Of a DNA stretch of 64,000 nucleotides, positions 35,367-49,719 are shown piece by piece. The number at the start of each line of letters is the position of its first letter. Within the stretch, counting starts at the first letter, position 1. This DNA is from Lactarius indigo (Eukaryota > Basidiomycota > Agaricomycetes > Russulales > Russulaceae): the NCBI GenBank assembly GCA_025766275.1, contig JAFKAC010000003.1, forward strand, positions 3,038,001-3,102,000. Reading direction: 5' to 3'. The notes under the pieces are model-generated. The model was given only the letters and a program-made list of their open reading frames with translations, ran no database searches and was not told where the DNA came from. The position numbers and the translations under genes were made by a program.

Positions 35367-36628
35367 GGTAGGAGTGGGAGCGTAGTGCGGGGAGGGTCAG
35401 AGATAGGCCGGAAGCCAAATGAAGGGATCAAAAGAATGCGCTGTGGCAAGGGTTCTGGACTTTAAGACGTTACGGATCTTCTTCGGTTTGTCTGTCTGGA
35501 TACTCAAGTACAATCTGAAGAGTATGTGAGATACCGGGCAAGCAAAGAAAGGCGAAAGGACGTGCATATAATATTTCTGATTCACTCTTCTGACCTGGAA
35601 GTCGAGAATGATGGTCGTAGGCAAGGACTTTGAATAAACGGAAATTTGGACTTACCAGCGGGATCTAAGCTGCAAGAAAAGGAAAGAAAGAAAAATCTAG
35701 AAATGGGGATGATGTGAGGGATAACAAGCCAGTCTATGAGGAGGAGATAGAAAGTGGAAGAGAGAGAGCCTAGGGAGGAGGAACCATGGGTGTGTGTGGG
35801 GTCTCAGCAAACGTTATGAGTGGGAGCCCCGCACCCTCGTGACCTGCCCTTACCCCCCTTTCCCCATTCTCGGCCGGTCACCTGTTCAATTCCACCGCCG
35901 CCCATTGATGCCCCAACCTTACCCTTATACAATCCCTCCCAACTTTGCTTACATCGGTCACAGGTAAATCCATGTGTCCATCAACGCCCCCGTGTTCGAC
36001 CATGCGCTGTCAACCTCAGTCCCATTTTGTCCGCCACTTTACGCTATTCGCGGAGTCAGATTCCGATTTCGCTGGCGAGGTACGACCGCAGTGCGTCATA
36101 CGTCTCATGTGCTATATGGTTTCCTCATTCATCGGACGGACCTCGACACAGCCGTCCGGTCTCTTTCTCGGACGTTGTGAGGTCATGAGCGCGTCCTGTT
36201 ACTGTACATGTACTTCTTTCTACCCATGACTCATTAAGGCTTCAATGCATATGCCATTGCCCGGGTGCCTGCCCGACACATACGATTGCATATGCCCATT
36301 CCTGGTGGTTCTAGCACACAATAAACGAGTGGTCTAACGTACAGTGTGATGTCAGTGTCGACGACGACTGATGATTAGTCATGAAGCGGGATCGTGCATC
36401 AACCGTCATCGGATTTGCGACGGGCTGCGTGCACGGCGGTTCCTCAGGGCGATTTTGGTATTTTAACCTGGAATGTACCTGTGTCGACCCTTAGCAAAGA
36501 GTTCGGCTTAGAACCGTGAGGAACACACATTGAGGAAGGTTGATTTCCGGTGTAACCGTTCCATGCAATCCCAACCTCATTAGTGCACCGCGAATCATGC
36601 CCGCCGACATCGCGACATACTGCTCTTT
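35367..36628. other. 1.26-kb intergenic: PSP1 promoter and TRS33 3' region
   Basis: Both flanking genes run leftwards. The proximal part near 35390-35780 is purine-rich (AGGAGGAGATAGAAAG-type) and may be the 5' leader of the PSP1 gene. No coding pattern recognised. Confidence 0.5.
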
Positions 36629-37342
36629 CTAGTCAGCATGGACCGATTCCTTTGACACTTCACGTACAAGTCTCGCACGCCTAGCTGCATCGGCTCTGCT
36701 CTCCCAAGAGGATATGCGCGCGATGGGCTTAAAAGAGTTATCTTGCAAGACATATACACCCTAAGCATTTCTAAGAGATGCGCTGGGAAATGTCTTTCGA
36801 GCAGGAAAGCTCACTCGGTGGTTTGTTCGGAGGTTGTCGACTTGTTTGTCCCAGCACGTTGACCATAGCTCTTTGCATACAAATTTGACGATGTCCAGGG
36901 TGTCGGCGAAACCAGCCCGGTCATGGCATAACCTTAGAACGTCGGTGTGCGTTCGGCCTTGCAGGGTGACATGACTTGCATACCTTTCAGTGATATTTGC
37001 ACCTACGTGCATGCCTATGGCTTCCAAACGCGCGCGAAGTCCTTCCTCCTCCTCGTCATCACTAGTTCCGGGTCCGACAGAATCGCGCTGTGCATCCTTC
37101 TTGGCTTTGTTTTGGGGTGGTGGGGGTGGTGGGATGAGACCCGCCTCGATCATCTCATCCTCTATTTTTTGGGCACGAGAATCAGCCACGGCCGATGAAT
37201 GACGCAGTGTCTGCACCGCCTCGATAAGAAAGTATTCCATTGCCGCTGCATCCATCAAGCGTGGCTGTGAGTCTGCCAAGGCAGCTAGCGAGGGAGCGGT
37301 CGAAGGACCTGCTGCTGCTGTTGCGGCCACAGTGACGCTCAT
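36629..37342 (-). CDS. TRS33: TRAPP complex subunit Trs33/TRAPPC6
   Basis: Small subunit of the TRAPP tether/GEF complexes acting in ER-Golgi and Golgi traffic (Rab activation). The N-terminus MSVTVAATAAAGPSTAPS is low complexity. The conserved fold starts at MDAAAMEYFLIEAVQTLR and continues with ARLEAIGMHVGANITERY, FADTLDIVKFVCKELW and CWDKQVDNLRTNHRG. The last exon, after a 50-60-nt intron, gives VYVLQDNSFKPIARIS, then ESRADAARRAR, and stops at 36629. A poly-Pro run and an acidic DDEEEE insert sit between the first two helices, which is longer than in yeast. The gene is divergent from UBR1 across 135 nt. Confidence 0.9.
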
Positions 37343-37477
37343 GGCGGTAGGTGAGGAACGGGTTGAGCGGACCGGGTTGATGGGTCCGATTGGCTTGAAC
37401 GCCTGTAGTGATCGAGTCGAGTGATTACTCACACTCGGGCCATAGTCTCCTCGATAGACGCGTCTTGAACAACGGCC

Positions 37478-40400
37478 ATGTCTGGTCTTTCCTCTATATT
37501 TCCCTTCAAGGGCCTTGCCTCCATCAGCCCACGAGATCGTCCACCAGACCCTGTCTCCCGTCTCCGTGCCACGCTCGAGTCCATGCCTGGGACGCGCAAG
37601 TACATATTCACCCCTTCGACGCGGACAGACATTCTGTCTGAACTTTATGACGCTTTCTGGGGACCGTACTCCCACCTATTCCTTCCCAATTCCAACTCAA
37701 GTCTTCCCCTCCCCACCACCTTGGCCGAGGTGCAAGCACGCCTTAACTTTGCTGGCGCCGCTCTCAATGACCCACCAGTTCCAGGGAGACCCTGTGGTTA
37801 CATCTTCAAGAAAGGCGAGAGTTGTTTTCGCTGCAAGTCAGTACTGTGCACTTCCTCATTCGTTCTTGGCTCTTGACTAATCATAACACATTCAGGGACT
37901 GCGCACTCGACGACAGTTGCGTCCTCTGCTCGCGCTGCTTCCACGCCACAGATCATACCGACCACAACGTTTCGTTCTTTATTGCGCAGCAGTCTGGCGG
38001 GTGCTGTGATTGCGGTGACGTCGGGGCATGGCGCATACCCATCGCCTGCCCGTACCACCCTCCCGGTGCTGAAACTCCTTCCTCACTCGTTGCTTATGCC
38101 GCCGAACACCCCGTCATACTCATGGGTCGCACCATCCCTTCTGTACAAAACTATCCACATCGCGTTCCCGTCCCTCCTGAGTTGCGCGACAGCATGTCAC
38201 GCACCGTTGCCTATGCGCTAGACTTTGTCCTAGAGACACTCGACTGTTCCCCCGACGAGACCAGCGTACCGACTAACGAGGCAGATCTCCGTCTCCAGCC
38301 AAGCGCAGATCCGATGATGAAGGACCACTATTGCGTAGTGCTCTGGAACGACGAGAAGCATTCATTTACCGAGGTCATCGATCTGCTGTGCTTGCTCACA
38401 CCGACCCCTCGCGACGAAGCTGCAGAAATTGCGAACCGCATTGACGACCTTGGTCGCGAGGTCATAGAGATGAGCACCGACGCTCCACGCGTCCTTGATA
38501 TCGCGCAAAAGATTGCCCAGATCGAGCTCGGTGTCACGGTACGCCGCGCGTATGATACATTTCGCGAACAGGTCGTTGCGGTCATCATTGAGTGGTTGCT
38601 CGATTTAACGCGCGCCCGCCTCGGGACTGACACAGTTGTCTTGAAAGAGGTGATTGCAGAAGAGCTGCTTGTCCCAAGAAGACGGAGCAACGCGATGGTC
38701 AACTTGCCGTCTGAGGTCCTATCTATCGAGACTGATGTACCCGATGCGGTGCGAATAACCTGGCTTTACTTGTATCACACGAAGCTCTGGAAGAAGCCAC
38801 GACTAAGCCTGAAGGAGATATACGCGTCAATATTAGGCCTGTCGCATCAGCACAAGCTCAGCGTCGGTATGTTTCTCTATGCCACGTCTTGCTTTGCCCA
38901 TGTTGAATGACAAGAAGCTGCGCACTTTGCTAACGTGTATCCTCGTGTCATCGACAATTACCTTCTCGTCGATCGCGAGGCCGAAACGTCCATCAAGTAC
39001 TTTGCTCTGCAGCTATTTACCGTTCCATCTGCCGCCTTGCATATCGTCCAATACTATAACATCGTCACGCGCATCCTCAATATCATCACCGCCTTCTTCA
39101 CGAATCAGATCTCCGATAGGCGTATCAAATACCCAGCTTCTCCCGCTGCAGAAATCGACGTTGACAGTGAGCCGTTCAAGTCAAAACGCTTCATGCCCGT
39201 GTTCAGCGATCTACGCTATCTTTGTCACAACGAGCCTGTGCAACGGCTCATCTCCCGCCGTCACGAGTTCATCACGCAATTCGCTCAAACTTGCCAGTTA
39301 TTTATGTGCATCAATCCGAACAAGCGAGCGGCGAATTCACATGTGGAGTTCGAGACGGATGGGTGGATCAGCGTGTTTAATGTAACGCTGTCCTTATCAA
39401 GGGTCATCAAGGTATATGGGGAGGCTTTTCAATACGCGACACCTACGGAGCTTGTCGCGGCCATTACCACCGTCACACACAACATCCTCATGTCGGTCAC
39501 GCTCACCGACGAGAGACTGGATAGGACGAAGTTCACCCCCATCGTATTCCACGACGTCAACTTTGGAAGTACACCTTACTCGGTCATACAATTTGACGTA
39601 CTGGAGGGGTGGGTCAGCTTCCATCACTCGTTGCAATGGCTCCTTGCGGAGCTATTCAAGCACGTGGACGCGCTTTCGGAGAGCTCGCTTGGTGAAACTG
39701 GTCTTCCGAGCATACGGGACATTCTGTTAAGGAATACGAGTGAGAAGGCCGTGCTGACTATAATCGATTTCCCACTCAGAGGTGAGCTTGTTCCTGCTTT
39801 TGACGACACAAGAAGCTTATGTCACTGGGGGTAGTTCTGGCAATGGTTGCACAGATCCGCACCGGTCTCTGGGTACGAAACGGCTTCGCCATCCGCGGGC
39901 AACTCTTGCACTACCGTGACTTTATGCTTCGCGAGCTGTGCTACGATCAAGATTTATACATTCTTCAGACGGCCCTCATCATCTTGGATCCCAACCTCGT
40001 TCTCGTCAGCATGATGGATCGCTTCCAACTACTCCACTTCTTCGAAGGCGGGGTGGCGCATCCCTCGTACGACGACCAACAGTTACTCAGTATGGTGGAG
40101 GAATTTCTATACATCCTCATCACTGTTCTCAGCGAGGGCGCCAACGCGAGCAAGATGCCTATTAAGGACGCAGTTCGCCGAGAGATCGTGCACGCGCTAG
40201 CAGTCGGACCATGCACCTTCACAGACCTTGTCAAGCGCGTTGCAGAGCGCCTCGTTGAGGACGCGTGCTTCGAGCGTGTGCTGCGTGAAGTCGCGAACTT
40301 CCGTTCACCCGAAGCTACAACGGACTCGGGGATGTACGAACTCAAGCCCGAGGCGTACGACGAAATCAACCCATTCTTCTACCACTACACGCGCAACAAG

Positions 40401-43221
40401 CGCGAGGAGGTCGAGACGGTACTGCGCAACCACTGGAAGAAGCGTGGCGTGCAAGATCCCGTCATCGTCCCGCGTCCACTAGGCATCACGCGTGGCCCGT
40501 TTACCGCTCTTCCTACAACGCTAGAGTCCGAGGCGTTCTTGCAAATACTGTTCTACACCGTGTTCAACATCCTTGTGCTCACTGAGGTCTCGGCTGCCGC
40601 ACCGTCCTCGGGCGAAGCTATTCTCGACCAGATGCTTCATCTCACCATGCTTGCGTTGGTGGAGCGGCCAGGCACCTTCAGTCACATTGCTGCAACAAAG
40701 CCATTTGAAGACGGCAAGAATCTCATCGACATGCTTTGCGTGCTCGAGCACCACGAATTGTATCGCACGTACAAGGCGCGGTGCGATTGGATCCTGAATG
40801 TGCTTGCCCAGCACGTTCCGGAGGCTGTCCGCGTGCGCCGGCGGGTCGTCCTGCCGGAGGCAGGAGAGGGCCCCGAAGATGCGAAAAAGAGGGCCGCACG
40901 TGCAAGACAGGAGGCGATCATGCGACAGATGAGGGAGCAACAAGCGAGTTTCGTTAATAACATAAACGACGACGACTATGAAGACGAAGACAGTGCCGAC
41001 GCGGACGAACCGGCATCTCTTGGGACATGCATCGTGTGCCAGGAGGAGCTCAACGCATCGAAACCATTTGGCGCGTTGGGGTTGGTCCAGCCTAGCAAGC
41101 TCGTGCGCAAGCAGCCTGACGGAAACGGAGGGCTGATGAACGACGTCATGACGTCCCCCTATTCCCTAGACCGCAGTCCACCTGCGTCGGCAAATGCAAC
41201 GTTCCCACCACGAGGAGAAGCGCTCCATGATTCCAAAGTCACGACGTTCGAGGTGTTCTCGTCGCAGAACACCCGTTTCGGTCTACACGCGTCGATTTGC
41301 AGTCATCTGATGCACCTGGATTGCTTCAACGCGTACACCCTCTCCATCCGTCAGCGTCATCGGACACAAGCCGCGCGAAATCACCCCGAGAGCATACCGC
41401 GCAAGGAGTACATCTGCCCACTGTGCAAGAGCCTCGGGAACGTCATCCTACCCGTCTCGCATCCGGCGCCAATTCAGCTCAATACGTTACCGTTCGCAGA
41501 TTGGACGCGCGCGGCGGGCATCAGCGTCCTCAAGTCCAAGTCCGATCCACTCTTGGATTCTTTGCTCGTCGGGAACGGTACGGGGGAGCTCGTATTTTGG
41601 GGTGCACAAGATCCGGGCTATGTCTCGTTCTTCCGAGCGGCAGATCGTTGGCCCGATTGGGTCATGCACAAGATGGTCGATAGCGTGGTGAACATCGCCC
41701 GCGCCATCTCGCAGCAATCACGTCATCTACGCGACCGGCCAGAACCCGAGGCCGGTGAGCGCGGCGCAGGTCTCTATTTACCCGAAGACCTCGTAGGGTA
41801 CACGATTGCGTGTCTAGAAATTGCACAGCGCGGGGTGGGAAGCCCCGGCGGGACGGTTGCAGGACAACCTAACTGAACCCCAAGCAAGGATGCTGCGTGG
41901 CCTCATCACTTGCCTTGGGAAACTCGCAGGTCGTGCCATTCCGAGGTCGGCCTGACGAGGGGAGAGAGGCGTTGCGTCAGGCCATCATCAAACGTCTGCT
42001 CCCGGAGTGGAGTCTCTCGACGCTGAACCCAGTGTCGTACCCTTTACTCCTACGAGACCCATTTACCATCGTGGTCGGAGACCTGCCGCGGTAGCTCCCG
42101 AGATGCTGCGCCACGTCCTCGTACTCTCGTACTATGCCCTGCTCGCGCGCACCGTGATCGGGCTCATCTACGTCCTGAACAAGACGCGCAGCTGGCCGGT
42201 ACAGCAGCCGAACCAGCGCGCGCACGAGAACATCTTCGGCGACCTGCGGATGTTCTTCACCTCCGTCGTGCGTCACTCGCCCGTCGTCGAGCACGCCTCC
42301 GAGATCGTCTTCACGACTTACGGCGAGGCCCGCATCGAGAAGCTCATGTACTGCTTCACGCTGCCCTTCCTGCGCCGCGCCGCTATCCTCGTCCGCGCCG
42401 TGCTACCCACCGCGTTCCCCTCGCCCGCGCTCACCAACGCCGGCAACGAGCGCAGCGAGTACTCTCGCCTCCTCGCGATGCTCGGCATCCCGCCCCTCGC
42501 GGACCTGCCCTCCCAGGACACGCTCCAGACGAGCCTCGCAGGCTGGTGCTCGCACTACGGACATTCGCACGCCGCATCACAGCTCAATTGCGGCATCATC
42601 CTCGAGAACCCCACCGTATACCGCATCGCGCGCCTCCCTGTCGTCCTTGACACCCTCTTCGGAGAGCTCGATAGGGCACTCACATGCAAGCGCTGTAACA
42701 CCCTCCCGCTCGACGCCGCCATATGCCTGATCTGTGGCGCCGCGGTCTGTTTCCAGAGCCATTGCTGCACCGACAAAGAGCACGGAGACAAGGGCGAGTG
42801 CAATATGCACACGCGAGAGTAAGTTCACACGATTGGTTACGCGCGCCGCTGACACGTTGGACCACTTTGTTCTATAGGTGCGGAGGCGTCGTCGGACTCT
42901 ATTTCTTGGTCAAGCGGTGTTGCTTGCTGTACCTGCACGCCGGACACGGGACTTTTGCACTGGCGCCCTACCTCGACATTCACGGCGAAGTCGATACTTC
43001 GATGCGGTGAGCCCCGCTTTTTTCGTTCCTATCTTTTGTCGCCCGTACCCCATGGCTTCACTTTGCTGATGTTACGCATTCTTAGAAGAGGACGCAGGCA
43101 GTTTTTACATCCAGCTCGTTGGGAAGAGGTCAGAAAAACGTGGCTTAATCACGGAATCCCGACCTTGGTTGCGCGGAAGCTAGAGGGCACTATTGACAGC
43201 GGTGGGTGGGAATCTCTGTAG
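37478..43221 (+). CDS. UBR1: Ubr1 N-recognin E3 ubiquitin ligase, with four clustered apparent frameshifts
   Basis: E3 ligase of the N-degron pathway. The start MSGLSSIFPFKGL precedes the zinc-binding UBR box (CGYIFKKGESCFRCKDC, CVLCSRCFHATDHTDH, GGCCDCGD), which binds type-1 N-degrons. A ClpS-like type-2 site follows (HYCVVLWNDEKHSFTEVI), then a long helical body. RING-H2 elements are TCIVCQEEL, SICSHLMHLDCF and YICPLCKSL. The C-terminal UBLC zinc region shows CKRCNTLPLDAAICLICG and HGTFALAPYLDIHGEVD, ending DSGGWESL at 43221. Introns at about 37840, 38870, 39780, 42822 and 43007 were resolved. Between 41860 and 42085, removing one base at each of four points (41862, 41929, 42077, 42084) restores the family reading (TEPQARMLRGLITCLGKLA, FRGRPDEGREALRQAI, ETAAVAPEMLRHVLVLSYY). 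The 2 kb before and 0.8 kb after are undisturbed. Confidence 0.94.
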
Positions 43222-43334
43222 CAAAAGAAAAGTTGTGTGTAGTATCTTCAAGCTTGTTTCGTTTCTGTCGTCTGTAACTTAGGACATTTGCGCTATCAGA
43301 GCGTCCAAAGACTCTTGTAAAGTTGTAATCATAT

Positions 43335-45478
<2,144 letters not shown>

Positions 45479-45535
45479 TCACACGTGAACGGATTGGCAC
45501 ACACGCGTGCGCGCTCAACGCTGTCCTCGACCGCC

Positions 45536-46656
45536 ATGGAGCTTGGTTCTCATCTAGCTACGAAATTGGAGCCGTTCGTGCTCATGTCAAAGTCTGCGAA
45601 AGGTGCAGCAGCGGCAAAACTGATCCAGGACGCCATATCCGCCCAGGGCGTGTACTTCTTCGCTGAACTCCTCGACGCACCGAATATCAAGCAGGTGCGC
45701 CGTACCAATCATAAATGCGATATCTCGAGATCGCCTGAACTGCATTTGTCTAGCTCGCAGGCAACGAACAATATGGGACGTACTACGCGTTACTCGAGAC
45801 ATTCGCATACAAGACGTATAAGGATTATCTTCGTACGATGTCGTCTCATTCAGCCTGCGTCGAGCCTTGACGTCCGCCTGGAAAGAACAAAAGGTGGCAT
45901 TACCAGATCTTTCACCGGCACAAACTACGAAGCTCAAGCACCTTTCTCTCCTCAGCTATGCCATGCAACAGCGCGTCAGTTTATCTCTCTCCCCCTCTTC
46001 TCGCTCTGGGTATCTGACCCGCTACATAGGTCCTGCCCTATTCCTTCCTACAAACGCATCTAGACATCCCCACGATTCGCCTGCTAGAGGATCTCATCAT
46101 TGATGCCATCTATCTCGACATCATCCGCGGTAAGCTAGACCAGAAAGAACAGCAATTCGAGGTCGAATACACAATCGGGAGAGACGTCCCCCCTGACTCC
46201 GTCACGGGGATTCTGTCTTCCTTGGAGAACTGGTTTGTGGTATTCCTTGGGAACGTCATCCTGATCTAACTTTATGAAAGGTCGAAAACAACGGCAACGG
46301 TCCTGGAGACGCTGGATGCGAAGCTTGTGACTCTCGCAGAACACAATACGGTCAAGGCGCGCGAGCACACGGAGCACGAGGAAGCACTCAATTCGGCACT
46401 TAAAGAGGTCGCGGACCGTTTACGAGAGAAGCAAAACGCAAGTAAGCGCGGCGTCGGTGGGGCTTCGGGACGGAAGGACCTGCGTGATGAGGACGGCATG
46501 GACGTCGACGAGCCAGCGGGATCAGAGACTGGCAGAAACAAGAACAGAAAGTACGTCGATCGCGGAATGGATTCTCTCTTTATTCGGTACCGAACTCTTT
46601 TTTTCAGAGCACCACAGGAGATGGTCAAAACGCGTACGAAGCGTAACAGGATGTGA
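45536..46656 (+). CDS. COP9 signalosome subunit 7 (PCI domain)
   Basis: PCI-domain protein of the CSN7 type, part of the complex that removes Nedd8 from cullins. The start MELGSHLATKLEPFVLMSKSAKG leads into AAKLIQDAISAQGVYFFAELLDAPNIKQ. Exon 2 gives LAGNEQYGTYYALLETFAYKTYKDYL, a typical CSN7/eIF3m segment. Exon 3 adds SPAQTTKLKHLSLLSYAM, and the winged-helix part reads RVLPYSFLQTHLDIPTIRLLEDLIIDAIY and IRGKLDQKEQQFEVEY. A coiled tail with a charged end (KRGVGGASGRKDLRDEDGMDVDE) follows, and the stop is at 46656. CSN7 fits better than eIF3m because of the length and the C-terminal coiled coil. Introns are GT-AG and in phase. Confidence 0.85.
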
Positions 46657-46829
46657 TGACCTCTTACGGATGCTAGTAGCTATCGACTTGTTCACAGCAA
46701 CACTGTAACCTTAGTCTCATTTTTTTTTCCGCAACTGTCGCCCAGTCTATGTCGTGTGCTTCCGCCCATGGAACGATAACTATATGCCCCAATCGTGTCT
46801 ATCGTGGAAAAGGTAAACGAGTCCATAAA

Positions 46830-49719
46830 CTAAACATCAAATACAACATCCTCAGGTCTAAACGCGGTGTTTCCAGGCCACACCGTCACCGGCACCTCAC
46901 ACTCCACCGTCTCGATGACAAGCTCCCTCCAGCCCTCCTCTCCAGCTCCGATATCCACCTCGCCTTCCGCCAGTCCCTCTCCATCCTCATCCGTGAGCGC
47001 CTCGTCTCCATCGTGGTACCCACCCTCGGACACGCTCAAGAATGTCGACGCGAGGAACGACGCCCACGAGCGCACCTGCGGCGACGCCGGCTGAGCCTGC
47101 TTCAACTTCGCGGGCTCGGCGACCTTCGGCGGCCGCTCGCGAGGCGCGAGGCTGTCCGTCGGTACCCACGTGCTGCCCCACTGTCCCCGCGGGCCATCGC
47201 GCTCCATACCGCGCACGTGGGCCCCCGGCGCAGTGATCGCCACGAGGAGGCAGAGACGCACCTTCCACGCCAGGCCGCCCTCGGACGGCGCGCCGCCTAG
47301 CGAGAGTCGGAACGCGGGCGCGGCGTCCGGGGGGATGTCGAGCGCAAATGTCGTGCGTAGCGTCTGTGGGATGAAGGATGCGTGGTGCTCGGCGTGCACT
47401 CGACGCATGTAGGACGCGTGTCGCGCGTCAGGGGCCGCCGCGATTTCGGACGGAAGAGATTCGTGCGCTTCGAGCATGGCCGAAAGCTGTGTGAAGGGGG
47501 GATACAATATAGGGTCGATCAGCCACGTATGGTCCAAGGTATCGATGCGACACGATGAATACTTGCCTTGAGAATACGTGCGCGTCCCCCGCGATCGTTG
47601 AGTTCGACGACGCCTAGAACGGTCTCGCCAAGACGCCACTGCCGATTTCACGAATGTCAGCACGGCGACTTTGGCCCCGTCCTTGTTCACGTCGTAGGAA
47701 ACCTTCTTAGAGACACGCGTGAGGACTTCGACCGCCTCGCGGCATCCAGTCAGGCCTCCATCGGCACCGCTCAACTCCTGATCGTCCAATGTCACACGCA
47801 CAACGGGAAATGCAGACAACGCGGCAGAATTGGGCTCTAGTAGCAGCAAGGCGTACGTGCGTAGATCACCAACGGAGCCGCGAGAAGCCGACGGTGAGCT
47901 GGCTTGCGATGCTTCGAGAATGTGAGTGGAAGAACGGAAAAACGTGCTTTGTGCGCATACTTTTGGGAGGACCTCGTGGCTTCTCCTCTATCCTCTCTTC
48001 TAACTTTTCACCGTGTTCTACTGAGCCCGTAAGTAAGTCGTACCAACGTGGCGGCCGGGAGACTGCAGTGGACATCCAATTAGATCGTATCCACGAGTGT
48101 GGCAGACGGAAAGCACCCACCGGAAACGTGATTGTAAATTCGTATAGGTACTTTCATCACTCTGCTCTGGCTAGTCGGCGAACCAGCAGTTGCCCGACAC
48201 GCACCAACGGACAGATTATATGAAAACCTGAGGGAGCGGCCCCTATAGGTCGGCGGCAGGTTCGGAGGCAGAGTCACAGTGTAAACGTCTAGGGACAAAG
48301 CTTGTCAAAATGAATGCTCGAGGCCATTCTACGTGCCGCACTCACAACTGCGTTCTTCCCCCGGCCCCAGGCTCAAATCAACGGCAAGCATCGCTGGCGG
48401 CACCTCAAACACCGACATCGGTTGGTCAGGGTCCCAATCGTCGTCTTCTTGTATTCGCACCCATACCAAGGCCGACGCCGCCTATACCGAGCCCGATGCC
48501 CTCCGTCCCATGAGGAGTTGCTACCTTCGCACCTGCACCCGCAAAGCTCCGTAAGGGAGGTGTATGTGGGGTACCGCCATGAGAAGGAGCGCGGGCACGG
48601 TGACTGGGGCTCAGGACTGCAGAGGCGGGTGACGATATCAACCCCCACAAACTCCCAGCGATGCTCGCGCTACGTCGCTCATGGCCACGAGGTGGCGCCG
48701 GCGACGCGACGCCAATGTTCCATGCTGCCCCCGCCGCGTGGACCGCGCTTGTGCCGCTGTAGCGCGGCAAGCGCTGATGGCCGCGCGAGCGACGAAGAAG
48801 GAAGCAGAAAGAACGAGCCTGTGAGATGTACGTATGCGTACAAAACCAGCTCAGTGTTGTCCCTTGGAAGGGACTTGAGGGAGGAAGGGCGCCCGTTTCC
48901 TAGGATGGATTGTGTAGAGTGCTGTGTGTCTGAACGTGGCGGATAGGCAGGAGAAGCCGATTTGGAGGTACCCGCGGCATGAGGGGAAGCAAAGGGGGAC
49001 GGCGTGGGGGCGGGTGAGGGAAAGGTAGGCGTGGGTGGGATAGGGGACATGGTTTCAGCAATAGGATCTAGGGACAGCGCGAAAGACGAGGACGAAGCAC
49101 TCTGAGGAATCGGCGCCGGACCATCCGCTATGGAAAGCTTGCGGGCGTGCGGGTGATTTGGGGGCACGGGGGCAGTAGACGTGCGGGCTAACGGGGAGGA
49201 TGTGTGGGGCGACGATTGGCCTGCCGTGTGTAAGCTAAACAGGTACGGCGATGCAAAAGGTGCTCGCCTGCAAGGTGAGTTGCACGAAGCAACGACGCTT
49301 TTTTCGTGTCATCGGGAAAAGAATTGAGAAGTTCGTGGAAAGGGATGTCGACAGACAGTGATCTGGCTGGGACACGCCTCTCGGAGCAGCTCACATCGGA
49401 GCACCCATTCCGTGGCGGGGCTGTTCCAATCAAGCCTTTACGCGTCGGCGCTGAGACCTTAGCGGGAACGTGCCTCAGTGGAGCAGTGAGGGGGCTCTTT
49501 GGCAGACCAGGGGAGGTGGGTGGACGTGCAAGGCGCGCAGAACTGACGGAGTGCGCACTGCGCTTGTGTGTTGAGCGTGGCGGCGCGACCTGCGCCTGTG
49601 GCGAAGCGTACATTGGTGATGGTGATGGTCACGGAAAGGGGTTCGCCAGCGAAATAAGAAGACTGAGAGGGTGTGACCACGACACGAAGGGCCGTGTCGA
49701 AGTCCTGCACTTCGGACAT
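46830..49719 (-). CDS. RGP1: Rgp1, subunit of the Ric1-Rgp1 exchange factor, with three apparent frameshifts
   Basis: Partner of Ric1 in the Golgi GEF for Ypt6/Rab6. The N-terminus MSEVQDFDTALRVVVTPSQSSYFAGEPLSV carries the arrestin-like Rgp1 start. A Ser/Pro-rich region includes RLARPPTSPGLPKSPLT, APTRKGLIG and ARSLSVDIPFHEL. Later come ELVLYAY, SVFEVPPAMLAVDLSLGPGEE and YTVTLPPNLPPTYRGRSLRFSYNL. The core continues with VVRVTLDDQELSG, KVSYDVNKDGAKVAVLTFVKSA and AWKVRLCLLVAI, ending RPEDVVFDV at 46830. Frame is lost by one base at 48720 (after GGGSM), 48449 (before EDDDWDPDQP) and 47639 (before WRLGETVLGVVELND). Intron 47487-47566 is GC-AG. A 49-nt GT-AG intron at 49563-49611 explains another apparent frame change. 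Some joins in the Ser-rich part are uncertain. Confidence 0.85.
47487..47566 (-). other. GC-AG intron in RGP1
   Basis: Donor AAG|GCAAGT, acceptor CACACAG, 80 nt. Splicing joins VVELNDRGGRARILK to LSAMLEAHESLP, the family-like reading. No GT donor lies near enough to do so. Confidence 0.7.

Noticed and set aside
45780..45910. Frame change in CSN7 after YKDYL
   Set aside because: The acceptor GGAAAG|AACAAAAG joins YL to QQKVALPDL in phase.
49563..49611. Another possible +1 shift near the N-terminus of RGP1 (AAT g TAC)
   Set aside because: A 49-nt intron with donor GTACGC and acceptor ACACAAG explains the frame change, so it was not counted with the insertions.
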